From contig JAAYIO010000145.1 of the NCBI GenBank assembly GCA_012523385.1, positions 1 through 5,929 of the forward strand: DNA of 5,929 bases, in the 5' to 3' direction. The translations under genes and the position numbers were made by a program. The DNA comes from Methanomicrobiales archaeon. GTDB lineage: Archaea; Halobacteriota; Methanomicrobia; Methanomicrobiales; Methanomicrobiaceae. The notes under the pieces were generated by a model that made no database searches, was not told where the DNA came from, and was given only the letters and a program-made list of their open reading frames with translations. Below, piece after piece: positions 1 through 5,215 of this stretch (position 1 is the stretch's first letter; each line of letters starts with the position of its first letter).

Positions 1-12
1 GAATTGAGGTAT

Positions 13-170
13 ATCGTTTTTCTGGTACAATCATCTACACGTTGACTGACGTTTAAATGGTTGGGCCATAACATGTAAATAAAACGGCGTCAAGAGTCAT
101 ACGCGTAGAATCAAAAAGGTGGTGCACGGGGCTCACCGAACAGATCAGGAATGGTTGAACCCCACGCGTG
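13..170 (+). promoter_or_regulatory. Upstream element, copy 1 (promoter plus leader of unit 1)
   Basis: First of four related non-coding blocks in this window, each upstream of an exported or membrane protein gene. It begins with TGGTACAAT (23-31), also present in the copy at 5076-5215. A conserved box follows at 51-68, GTTTAAATGGTTGGGCCA, matching TGTAAACGATTGGGCCA in the others. Next is an AT-rich TGTAAATAAAA (74-84), the best candidate for an archaeal TATA box. An archaeal start site about 25 nt downstream would fall near 105, giving a leader of roughly 150 nt before the ATG at 258. Copies 1 and 2 align almost without gaps over about 120 nt. Promoter function is inferred; the repetition is seen directly. 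Confidence 0.65.
99..170 (+). ncRNA. Structured 5' leader, nested stem-loop (copy 1)
   Basis: An outer helix pairs 100-106 (UACGCGU) with 164-170 (ACGCGUG), including one U-G pair. Directly stacked on its 3' arm is an inner hairpin: GGGG 128-131 with CCCC 160-163, a C/A mismatch, UCA 133-135 with UGA 156-158, a bulged U155, then CC 136-137 with GG 153-154. An unpaired stretch of about 21 nt (107-127) lies on the 5' side. The copy at 2867-2939 folds the same way with compensating changes, which is the main reason to call this a structured RNA. It is probably a cis-acting part of the mRNA leader, not a free RNA. I match it to no known riboswitch class. Confidence 0.5.
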
Positions 171-204
171 CCCGGAGGCAAAATTGTGTTAGTCTTAACA
201 TTAC

Positions 205-273
205 TTGAAGGCTTCGCATTTTTTGCTTCCTGAAACTTGAAAAACGGAGGGAAAAATATGAAAATGAAAAAAG
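205..273 (+). repeat. RBS/signal-peptide cassette, copy A
   Basis: This stretch is nearly identical to 2973-3040. It includes a CTTCGC...TTTTTTGCTTCC segment, an AAACTTGA motif, the GGAGGG ribosome binding site and the first codons ATGAAAATGAAAAA. The match crosses the start codon and fades inside the signal peptide, so the two genes share leader, ribosome binding site and N-terminus but not the mature protein. The T6 run at 219-224 lies between the structured leader and the ribosome binding site. Confidence 0.8.
246..251 (+). promoter_or_regulatory. Shine-Dalgarno site fixing the start at 258
   Basis: GGAGGG lies 6 nt before ATG 258. A longer reading frame opens at TTG 237, but that start would place this perfect ribosome binding site inside the gene and add seven residues before a normal signal peptide. 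ATG 258 is therefore preferred. Confidence 0.85.
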
Positions 274-1454
274 GAATGCGGACTTTGTCTGTAATTCTTA
301 TGCTGCTAATGGTATCCACAGCAGCAGTTTCGGCAGGAAATGTATTGGATAACAAAAAAGCCATTGAAAACAATTATGTGTCGGTAGAAATAGCCTATTG
401 TATTGCAAATGCCACTTTTGACGACTTTCTGAGTTCTGGCGCATTGCCAGATAAAGAATTTCAAAACGTAGTGGTCAACAGGATTCCTCTGATTATTTAT
501 GATATCAATGGACTGAAGTTATATTATCAGTTCAACATGGAAAATGATGGCGAAAATGTAGGTTTTATACGAACCGCAGCAAGCAAAGTATTAGGATGTA
601 CTGTAACTATGGTGCAGGATCACCCGGACACCACAGACTATGAACTTGCAGAGAAAAATTCTAAAAATATTCTGGTTGCAAAATACGGAGTTGCAGCACT
701 TTCCTCTCCAAAAGTTGTCAGTTACAGTTATCCAAAAATGGGCATAATGTTTGAAACCATAAATTCTGATGGAAAAATAACAAGAATCATTCTGGATGTC
801 CATGACTATTCAATAATTCCTGAAAGAAAACCTGCATTTAAAGGCGATGCGGGGATGTGGTCTGTATATGATGATATAGAGTGTGATTCTATTCAAAACA
901 GGCTTTCGAAATGGGATGAATATGTGAAAAACATTGAATTCTATGATGGCAAGAGCTCTCTCATCGATATTAGTGCCCGGAGCACTTTTAATTACAGAAA
1001 AATCTGGAATATTAACAATCTTGTAGCACAACCGAATCAGTTCTGGTGTTGTGTAGCCTCAGGAAAGATGATTGCTGAATGGTTTGGTTCCGGTCATACG
1101 CTTGACTATATTGCAGGTGAAATGGGTGCAGGGACATCTCAAGATCCCACTGGAGCAACAACACCTGGTGAACTTGATTATTATCAAGATTCTCCTACAG
1201 GTCTGAACAGAAATGTACAATACTATAATGCTGGTTTGGTTACATGGAATCGTGCATATGATCACATACAGACAAAGAGTGATCCATTGACCTCATCTGT
1301 ACCAGCTCATGAGAGAGTATGTGCCGGATGGGGCCGGTACACATCAGGAGAGCAGTATTTGTATATCTTTGACCCCGGGCCCATAAATGTTGGAAGTACA
1401 TATTGGGAAAATTGGAACAGTATTACCCACACTGAATATATATTAGTTGATTAA
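258..1454 (+). CDS. Secreted papain-fold (C39/AvrRpt2-like) cysteine protease-like protein with N-terminal prodomain
   Basis: This 398-residue exported protein is probably a peptidase acting outside the membrane. Residues 1-26 form a signal peptide (MKMKKGMR, then a hydrophobic run ending VSA, with likely cleavage before G27). Residues about 40-110 contain PLIIYDINGLKLYYQF followed by a GFI..AASK.LG segment, which resembles the prodomain or inhibitor-like region of streptopain-type and related methanogen proteins. The C-terminal third looks like a papain-fold core. Q258 stands six residues before C264 (QPNQFWCC), the spacing of the oxyanion glutamine and catalytic cysteine. H351 lies in AHERVCAGWGRY, and D372 in YLYIFDPGP is a plausible third catalytic residue. 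C265 is a second adjacent cysteine, which is unusual. The family assignment is by motif reading only. The two lipoprotein genes downstream probably share its transcript, as the gap to the first is 52 nt with no upstream element. Confidence 0.7.
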   Translation: MKMKKGMRTLSVILMLLMVSTAAVSAGNVLDNKKAIENNYVSVEIAYCIANATFDDFLSSGALPDKEFQNVVVNRIPLIIYDINGLKLYYQFNMENDGENVGFIRTAASKVLGCTVTMVQDHPDTTDYELAEKNSKNILVAKYGVAALSSPKVVSYSYPKMGIMFETINSDGKITRIILDVHDYSIIPERKPAFKGDAGMWSVYDDIECDSIQNRLSKWDEYVKNIEFYDGKSSLIDISARSTFNYRKIWNINNLVAQPNQFWCCVASGKMIAEWFGSGHTLDYIAGEMGAGTSQDPTGATTPGELDYYQDSPTGLNRNVQYYNAGLVTWNRAYDHIQTKSDPLTSSVPAHERVCAGWGRYTSGEQYLYIFDPGPINVGSTYWENWNSITHTEYILVD

Positions 1455-1506
1455 TAAGTGACAATATCCATATTTGAATTAGCATACGTATCAATCGGTG
1501 ATATAA

Positions 1507-2157
1507 ATGAAAGAAAAACTACTATTTTTAATCCTTATTTTATTTTTTTTAACGGGAGTTATTCCCGGATGTGTTGAAAACAATGATCAGGTTATTGAAA
1601 AACCCCGGCCGGATAATCAGACCTTAAATCCAAGTGAATTAAACCCCCTTACACAAAAAGAGGCTGAGTTGCTCGATAAAATGCTGTGGGTTTCTGAGAT
1701 CATATTTGATGCTGATATTTCAGATTCAATCATAAATGATACCGTTGACAAATATTTCGGAAAGAACATTCCCAGGAAGATAAGAGACAAACCACTTTAT
1801 GTAAACTCCTATCTCAAATCAGATAAAGGGCTCTTTGAAGGATACAAAGCAGATTTACAGAATGAAAACCTCGTAGAAATCGCAAATCCGGTTTCACCCT
1901 GGGTATACACAATTGTTGAATCCGAAAAAGAGATTGACGGAGATATCATTCTGGCGACACATATCTCCAGCGGAAATATATCCGAAGAACTTAACAGGAT
2001 TAGGAATTCTGGAATTCCCATTAAAAAAACAAAATCCGTTGTAATCAGCACATCATTTGCAACAGATAATTCAGATTCAAAAATGATCGCCGCAGTTGAT
2101 GAATGCAACAGAGATAAAAATGTGCTTTTTGTAATTAAGATATATCTAAAGAGTTGA
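1507..2157 (+). CDS. Putative lipoprotein of unknown function
   Basis: A 216-residue protein that I do not recognise. The N-terminus MKEKLLFLILILFFLTG is a signal sequence ending in a lipobox-like VIPGC, so C22 is the expected lipid-modified residue and the rest should sit outside the membrane. The mature part has a polar linker (about 24-50) and then a mixed alpha/beta region with no membrane segment. It ends in a strand-rich tail (VLFVIKIYLKS) after a segment with ISEELNRIRNSGIPIKKTK. The start at ATG 1507 is supported by GGTGAT (1497-1502), complementary to the archaeal 16S tail. The first codons contain a T8 run (1543-1550), odd in a coding region. It is likely co-transcribed with the protease-like gene 52 nt upstream. 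No catalytic motif is visible. Confidence 0.75.
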   Translation: MKEKLLFLILILFFLTGVIPGCVENNDQVIEKPRPDNQTLNPSELNPLTQKEAELLDKMLWVSEIIFDADISDSIINDTVDKYFGKNIPRKIRDKPLYVNSYLKSDKGLFEGYKADLQNENLVEIANPVSPWVYTIVESEKEIDGDIILATHISSGNISEELNRIRNSGIPIKKTKSVVISTSFATDNSDSKMIAAVDECNRDKNVLFVIKIYLKS

Positions 2158-2160
2158 TAC

Positions 2161-2167
2161 TTTTTTT
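2161..2167 (+). terminator. T7 run after the first lipoprotein gene, possible archaeal termination tract
   Basis: Seven T bases start 4 nt after the stop codon at 2155-2157. Archaeal RNA polymerase can terminate at T-rich tracts without a hairpin, so partial termination here is possible. The next gene starts only 21 nt further on with no visible promoter, so full termination would silence it. Confidence 0.25.
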
Positions 2168-2188
2168 AATGATAAAGGAAATAACCAT

Positions 2189-2747
2189 ATGGAAGCTCAT
2201 TATCTGATAACAGGACTTCTTTTTGTTGTTCTTAGCGCAGGATGTATTCAGTCTGTTTCTCACGATTCGTATGATCCAAGGGAAATTAGCCCGTCGCATA
2301 CAACAGATGTCTTAACTGAATTTCCAGCAGATAATGCACCATCACTCAGGGATACTTTTTTTCTATTGGTTTAGCATGGAGGACAATCCTGCAAATTACA
2401 CGAGTTTCTGCCCGCCGTTATATGTTCCCACGGACTATTCTCCCTATAGTCTCTTTATATATACTGTATGGAATGAGACTGAGCCCGATGACCATCGAAC
2501 AACGGTTTGTGAGATACTGGCGTATGGCCTCAATATTACTCCACATGCATCGTGGACACCCGAAATGACGTTCCTCGAAGTTTCCTGGAGTCAGTACGGG
2601 TATAATCCATACGAAAAGAATGAGCTCCTTAGCTTAGCTCCGAAACCTGTTAATATCAATGATTCTACCGGATGGATCTATGAGATTGAACCGAATCGGC
2701 TGATCGTCTGGACCGCAGGAGATGCCACATATCAGATTTATGGATAA
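2189..2747 (+). pseudogene. Lipoprotein gene split by a +1 frameshift at a T7 run
   Basis: The gene opens at ATG 2189 behind AAAGGAA (2174-2180). It encodes a lipoprotein signal with lipobox LSAGC, C19 being the expected lipidated residue. This frame stops at a TAG ten bases past the T7 run at 2356-2362. Protein-like sequence continues in the next frame to TAA 2745-2747 (..YWFSMEDNPANYTSFCPPLYVP.., ending TYQIYG). The second frame's own first ATG (2334) lies before the run, has no ribosome binding site and would give no signal peptide. Removing one T joins the halves as ..LRDTFFYWFSMEDN.. into a lipoprotein of 185 residues. The change could be a true mutation, a homopolymer sequencing error, slippage-based phase variation, or +1 recoding at TTT-C. 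The mature domain, rich in aromatic residues, is unknown to me. It is the last gene of unit 1. Confidence 0.7.
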
Positions 2748-2807
2748 CTTGATCGTGATGAATTACTCGGGGTAGCACGGTCAATATAGTATGTTGGGAG
2801 GGGGTCA

Positions 2808-2939
2808 GGTGTATGACGTGTAAACGATTGGGCCATAAAAATGTTAATAAAACGGTGTCAAGAGTCATATGCGTAGTATCAAAAAGGTGTTACACGGGGT
2901 TTACCTGAAACGACTTGGAATGGCTAACCCCTCGCATAT
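2808..2939 (+). promoter_or_regulatory. Upstream element, copy 2 (promoter plus leader of unit 2)
   Basis: Carries GTATGACG (2811-2818), shared with the copy at 5101-5110, then the conserved box TGTAAACGATTGGGCCA (2819-2835). The TATA-like TGTTAATAAAA (2842-2852) differs by one base from copy 1. The shared stretch then runs through CAAGAGTCATA, GCGTAG and ATCAAAAAGGTG. The distance from the box to the downstream ATG at 3024 is about 190 nt, as in copy 1. Sequence from the frameshifted gene's stop (2747) to about 2807 holds only GC-poor spacer and a G-rich patch (2795-2805) with no feature I can name. Confidence 0.65.
2867..2939 (+). ncRNA. Structured 5' leader, nested stem-loop (copy 2)
   Basis: The outer helix pairs 2867-2873 (AUAUGCG) with 2933-2939 (CGCAUAU), seven perfect Watson-Crick pairs. 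The inner hairpin pairs GGGGUU 2896-2901 with AACCCC 2926-2931, then after a 2x2 internal loop CC 2904-2905 with GG 2922-2923. The layout matches the leader at 99-170. Pair C102-G168 there is U2870-A2936 here, so both bases changed while pairing was kept. Pair U100-G170 is U2868-A2938 here. Expected role is a cis-acting leader; no ligand is suggested by the sequence. Confidence 0.55.
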
Positions 2940-2972
2940 CCAGAAGCAGGACTGCGATTGCTATAACAGGAT

Positions 2973-3040
2973 TTGAAAACTTCGCTTTTTTGCTTCCGGA
3001 AACTTGAGAAATGGAGGGAAAATATGAAAATGAAAAAGGG
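2973..3040 (+). repeat. RBS/signal-peptide cassette, copy B
   Basis: Near-identical partner of 205-273, again covering a T6 run (2986-2991), TTGCTTCC, GAAACTTGA, the ribosome binding site GGAGGG (3013-3018) and ATGAAAATGAAAAA. The GGAGGG, 5 nt before ATG 3024, decides that start over the in-frame TTG at 2973. Confidence 0.8.
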
Positions 3041-3884
3041 CGCGCTGTTTTTGAGCCTGATGATGGTAGTGGTGCTTTCAGTGATGGTGATGGTACCGAT
3101 GGTAAGTGCGGACGAAACAACCACAGACATGCAGGTACAGGAGAAAATTACCAACGAATGGCAGGAAAGCCATAAATTCAAAGTCACACAAACGACAATT
3201 TCAACCTACAAAGACGGAGTTTATGAAACGATTACTATATACTCTGGAAATGGACTTAAGGAAAAACTCGGGATTGAAAATTTCATAGTAGTGAGAAAAA
3301 TCCCCCTGGAATCACAGGATGCTGAAAAATTTGGCATTATAGAATCTAATCCAAAAATTTCCAAGAAAGAATCCTATGAAGTATTCACGACTGCAACTGA
3401 TCCTCCTCGCATATTAAGAAGCTATCCTCAATGGATCTATGAAAAAGATATCTGGGGAAATTATCACCAGTTAAATGAACCAACAAACATGATCTGGAAA
3501 TACTCGACACTTACTGATGTAAGGAATGAGATCTGGATTGATCACGACTGGTACCATGTCATGGTTCCCTATGAGGACACCTATTATATTTATGATGGCG
3601 GATGGAGAGCTGATTATGGGCTCGCAGATGATCCATTCCGATTGAGTGGAGGATATCATATAAGGCTCTGGGAACTTTCGGATGGTGATGTTATCGGAGC
3701 AGCTCATCAGGATTCCTCATTTCCCCACCATGCAGTTGGTTTTGAAAACGCAGAAAACCTTATCGCAGGCTTTTTCCAGGATCCTGATGACAGCGCATGG
3801 AGAGTATATCCAAATTTGGAATACCTTGGAAACCAGGTATCCAGCCCATATAATAATGGATATGCAACAATGACGTATGTATAA
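3024..3884 (+). CDS. Secreted protein with HIRLW/GAAHQD domain, unknown function
   Basis: A 286-residue exported protein. Residues 1-29 are a signal peptide nearly identical at its start to that of the protease-like protein at 258 (MKMKKG), with likely cleavage after VSA29. Residues about 30-115 form a charged, strand-rich region. From about residue 130 there is an aromatic-rich segment (YPQWIYEKDIWGNYHQ) and then a compact domain with H212, R214 and W216 (YHIRLWELSDGDVIGAAHQD), H228, D230 and the pair H235-H236 (FPHHAVGFENAE). The HxRLW...GAA...D...H pattern recalls the LssY C-terminal-type domain, but that is a weak motif resemblance. The clustered histidines and aspartates could bind a metal or be catalytic; this is inference. 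The gene heads unit 2, and the membrane protein 38 nt downstream probably shares its mRNA. ATG 3024 is chosen for its GGAGGG site. Confidence 0.7.
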   Translation: MKMKKGALFLSLMMVVVLSVMVMVPMVSADETTTDMQVQEKITNEWQESHKFKVTQTTISTYKDGVYETITIYSGNGLKEKLGIENFIVVRKIPLESQDAEKFGIIESNPKISKKESYEVFTTATDPPRILRSYPQWIYEKDIWGNYHQLNEPTNMIWKYSTLTDVRNEIWIDHDWYHVMVPYEDTYYIYDGGWRADYGLADDPFRLSGGYHIRLWELSDGDVIGAAHQDSSFPHHAVGFENAENLIAGFFQDPDDSAWRVYPNLEYLGNQVSSPYNNGYATMTYV

Positions 3885-3922
3885 TTAATAAAATAAACAT
3901 TATTTATGGAGAGGATGCTGTT

Positions 3923-4285
3923 TTGAATTTAGAAGTATTGACAGGTTTCGTTATGTCTTTTTTTACCGTTCTGTCCGCTGCATTTCTTTTTGCTTTTTTT
4001 CCGTTGATCGCTGTCTTATACGGCTGGTATACCCAGAACAGGATTGTTGCCGTACTTTTGGGAGCAATTCCTTTTCCATTACTTATGATTGCAAGTATTA
4101 CTTTACAGGGTTTTAGCTTCGGTCAGGCAGAGGAGTTTGGCCTGATGGTCCTTTATTATTTTATTCTCGCAGGAATTGGCGGACTGGGGGGATATTTTGC
4201 ATCTTTAGGTACAAGAAAACATCTGGCAGGTGCACTTGGGCTTACGGTAGTATGGCTGATTGTCATGTTTTTGGGAATCAACTAA
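3923..4285 (+). CDS. Small four-helix membrane protein, TTG start
   Basis: A 120-residue hydrophobic protein that I do not recognise. Likely membrane segments are at about residues 8-33, 41-62, 72-93 and 99-118, with short charged turns (TQNR, QAEEFG, TRKH) between them. The third segment is glycine-rich (AGIGGLGGYF). No enzyme or transporter motif is visible. TTG 3923 is preferred because GGAGAGG (3908-3914) lies 8 nt upstream. An in-frame ATG at 3953 has no good ribosome binding site and would cut into the first helix. It follows the secreted protein gene by 38 nt, with an AT-rich gap (TAATTAATAAAATAAAC) but no copy of the upstream element, so co-transcription is likely. The AT-rich gap could also hold a weak promoter. 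Confidence 0.65.
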   Translation: MNLEVLTGFVMSFFTVLSAAFLFAFFPLIAVLYGWYTQNRIVAVLLGAIPFPLLMIASITLQGFSFGQAEEFGLMVLYYFILAGIGGLGGYFASLGTRKHLAGALGLTVVWLIVMFLGIN

Positions 4286-4311
4286 TGTTGGGTGAATCTA
4301 TACCGAATTCC

Positions 4312-4405
4312 TAAAAATTCGGCCTTCTAAAATGTTGCAAAGCGAAAGATGATGTGCGTAGAAATGCAAACCGGCCGGATGAATGGTGGAAACGGGGAAT
4401 CCTGC
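4312..4405 (+). promoter_or_regulatory. Upstream element, degenerate copy (leader of unit 3)
   Basis: Weaker relative of the blocks at 13-170 and 2808-2939, found by aligning in order: TAAAAATTCGGCC (4312-4324) to the box TAAACGATTGGGCC; TAAAATGTT (4328-4336) to TAAAAATGTT; TGCGTAGAAATGCAAA (4355-4370) to TGCGTAGTATCAAAA; and GGTGGAAACGGGG..CCT (4385-4403) to GGTGTTACACGGGG..CCT. The order and rough spacing are kept, and the distance to ATG 4473 (about 150 nt) fits the others. It lacks a clear TATA-like box and the outer helix, so it may be decayed or diverged. Confidence 0.45.
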
Positions 4406-4441
4406 ACCCTTCCTGTTTCCTCTCATGTTTTTATCTTTTTT
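4388..4441 (+). terminator. Hairpin followed by two T-tracts, terminator or attenuator
   Basis: GGAAACGGG (4388-4396) pairs with CCTGTTTCC (4412-4420), nine pairs with one G-U and a 15-nt loop. It is followed by T5 (4428-4432) and T6 (4436-4441). It may end the transcript of unit 2. Because it lies inside the degenerate upstream element, at the place of the GGGG/CCCC hairpin of the other copies, it may instead attenuate the gene at 4473. Confidence 0.5.
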
Positions 4442-4444
4442 AAC

Positions 4445-4465
4445 CTCCTTTTTTGTTTAAAGGAG
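4445..4465 (+). promoter_or_regulatory. Hairpin that buries the Shine-Dalgarno of the 4473 gene
   Basis: CTCCTTT (4445-4451) is the exact complement of AAAGGAG (4459-4465), the ribosome binding site 7 nt before ATG 4473. The loop is TTTGTTT. If the mRNA includes this stretch, the site would be paired and translation reduced. A transcript starting downstream of 4451 would be free. The T6 run 4449-4454 could also act as a termination tract. Confidence 0.5.
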
Positions 4466-4472
4466 TCTCATA

Positions 4473-5042
4473 ATGCTATCTGATTTTATTCTGCTCGCTG
4501 GTGGCTTTGCTCTGTTTTTTATTCTTATTATTCTCCTGCCTGCGGTATGCATAGGAATTATTTCTCTTCTGGTATATCGGGTTCTTGCAAAATTGCACCC
4601 TCCGAAAGAGAGATTTGCTTTGGTTGTGCCGGTTGTAGCGGGATTATTTTTCTGCTTAATGGCACCATTCGCGGGTCATTTTCATCTTTCACTTTTGACA
4701 GATGCCGTAATCATGGCAATGGGAGTGCTGACATCGTTTATGGCGGTCAGAAGATTGTTTCCCGACCGTTTTCTCTACAAAATTCTTTTTGCTGGTTCCG
4801 TTGTTGCCGTCTCGGGGCGTATCTTATATGGATTTGGAACGGCATTCGGGAACGGCGGTGCAGGATCACCTCTTTTTCAGTTGCTAACTCCCCTTTCCTC
4901 ATCAGATGAAGGCTTTTTAATCATGAATTCGCTTGCTGGTTATCTGGAGATGGTGCTGATTTCGGCAGGTATATTCGGTGTGATATTCGTGGCCATGAGA
5001 ATCGTCCGAATAATTGCGGACAGATATTGCCGGGAAGCGTAG
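4473..5042 (+). CDS. Five-helix integral membrane protein, unknown function
   Basis: A 189-residue protein that I do not recognise. Hydrophobic segments lie at about residues 5-36 (possibly one long helix or a hairpin), 48-67, 73-93, 103-124 and 149-177. Positively charged stretches (AKLHPPKERF, RRLFPDRFLYK, RIVRIIADRYCR) probably face the cytoplasm. Between the last two helices is a glycine/serine-rich loop (FGNGGAGSPLF..PLSSSDEG). No transporter signature or catalytic motif is seen. ATG 4473 has an AAAGGAG site 7 nt upstream. The 187-nt gap from the membrane protein gene before it contains a degenerate upstream element and a T-rich tract, so I treat it as its own transcription unit, though read-through from unit 2 is possible. 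Confidence 0.65.
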   Translation: MLSDFILLAGGFALFFILIILLPAVCIGIISLLVYRVLAKLHPPKERFALVVPVVAGLFFCLMAPFAGHFHLSLLTDAVIMAMGVLTSFMAVRRLFPDRFLYKILFAGSVVAVSGRILYGFGTAFGNGGAGSPLFQLLTPLSSSDEGFLIMNSLAGYLEMVLISAGIFGVIFVAMRIVRIIADRYCREA

Positions 5043-5075
5043 ACACGATGGCATCCATAAATACAATCAAAATCG

Positions 5076-5215
5076 GTTTTGTGGTACAATTGTTTACCCG
5101 TTGTATGACGTGTAGACGATTGGGCCAGAAATTACTAATAATGCGATATCAAAAGAGATGCATAGAGCATTGAAACGATGGTGCATGAGGTAACCCCGAC
5201 CAATCAGGAATAACC
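5076..5215 (+). promoter_or_regulatory. Upstream element, copy 3 (promoter plus leader of unit 4)
   Basis: Shares TGGTACAAT (5082-5090) with copy 1, GTATGACG (5103-5110) and TGTAGACGATTGGGCCA (5111-5127) with copy 2, then an AT-rich TTACTAATAATGCG (5132-5145). It continues with AAAAGAGATGCATAG, GATGGTGCATGAGG and ATCAGGAAT (5203-5211); the last also occurs in copy 1 (144-152). The leader half is clearly more diverged than copies 1 and 2, and their outer helix is not preserved. The distance from the box to ATG 5291 is about 165 nt. Confidence 0.6.

Noticed and set aside
23..31. TGGTACAAT as a bacterial -10 promoter box
   Set aside because: There is no matching -35 sequence, and the gene content and ribosome binding sites point to an archaeon. 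It is shared by only two copies and lies upstream of the better conserved box.
53..373. Reverse-strand open frame of 106 codons over the first upstream element and the protease gene start
   Set aside because: It is antisense to a structured repeat and a clear signal peptide and has no domain. Its beginning resembles another reverse frame at 2665-2868 only because both read the same repeat backwards.
1481..1500. GCATACGTATCAATCGGTG before the first lipoprotein gene, resembling CATACGCGTAGAATC...GGTG of copy 1
   Set aside because: The match is short and gapped, and neither the conserved box nor the AT box is present. Chance similarity in a 52-nt gap cannot be excluded.
2890..3187. Overlapping reverse-strand frames over the start of the HIRLW protein gene
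   Set aside because: Two antisense frames cover the same bases, with low-complexity composition and no ribosome binding site. They are shadows of the + strand gene.
4303..4322. Perfect 7-bp inverted repeat CCGAATT...AATTCGG after the small membrane protein gene
   Set aside because: No T-run follows, so a terminator call is weak, and its right arm overlaps the conserved box of the degenerate upstream element. It may be coincidental.
4547..4909. + strand frame of 120 codons inside the 4473 membrane protein gene
   Set aside because: It is wholly contained in a better gene with a ribosome binding site and helices. Its translation has no coherent hydrophobic pattern.
13..5215. The repeated element as a miniature transposon (MITE) or CRISPR repeat
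   Set aside because: I see no terminal inverted repeats or target-site duplications. The copies are long, diverged, widely spaced and all at one position relative to genes, which fits a regulatory element better.
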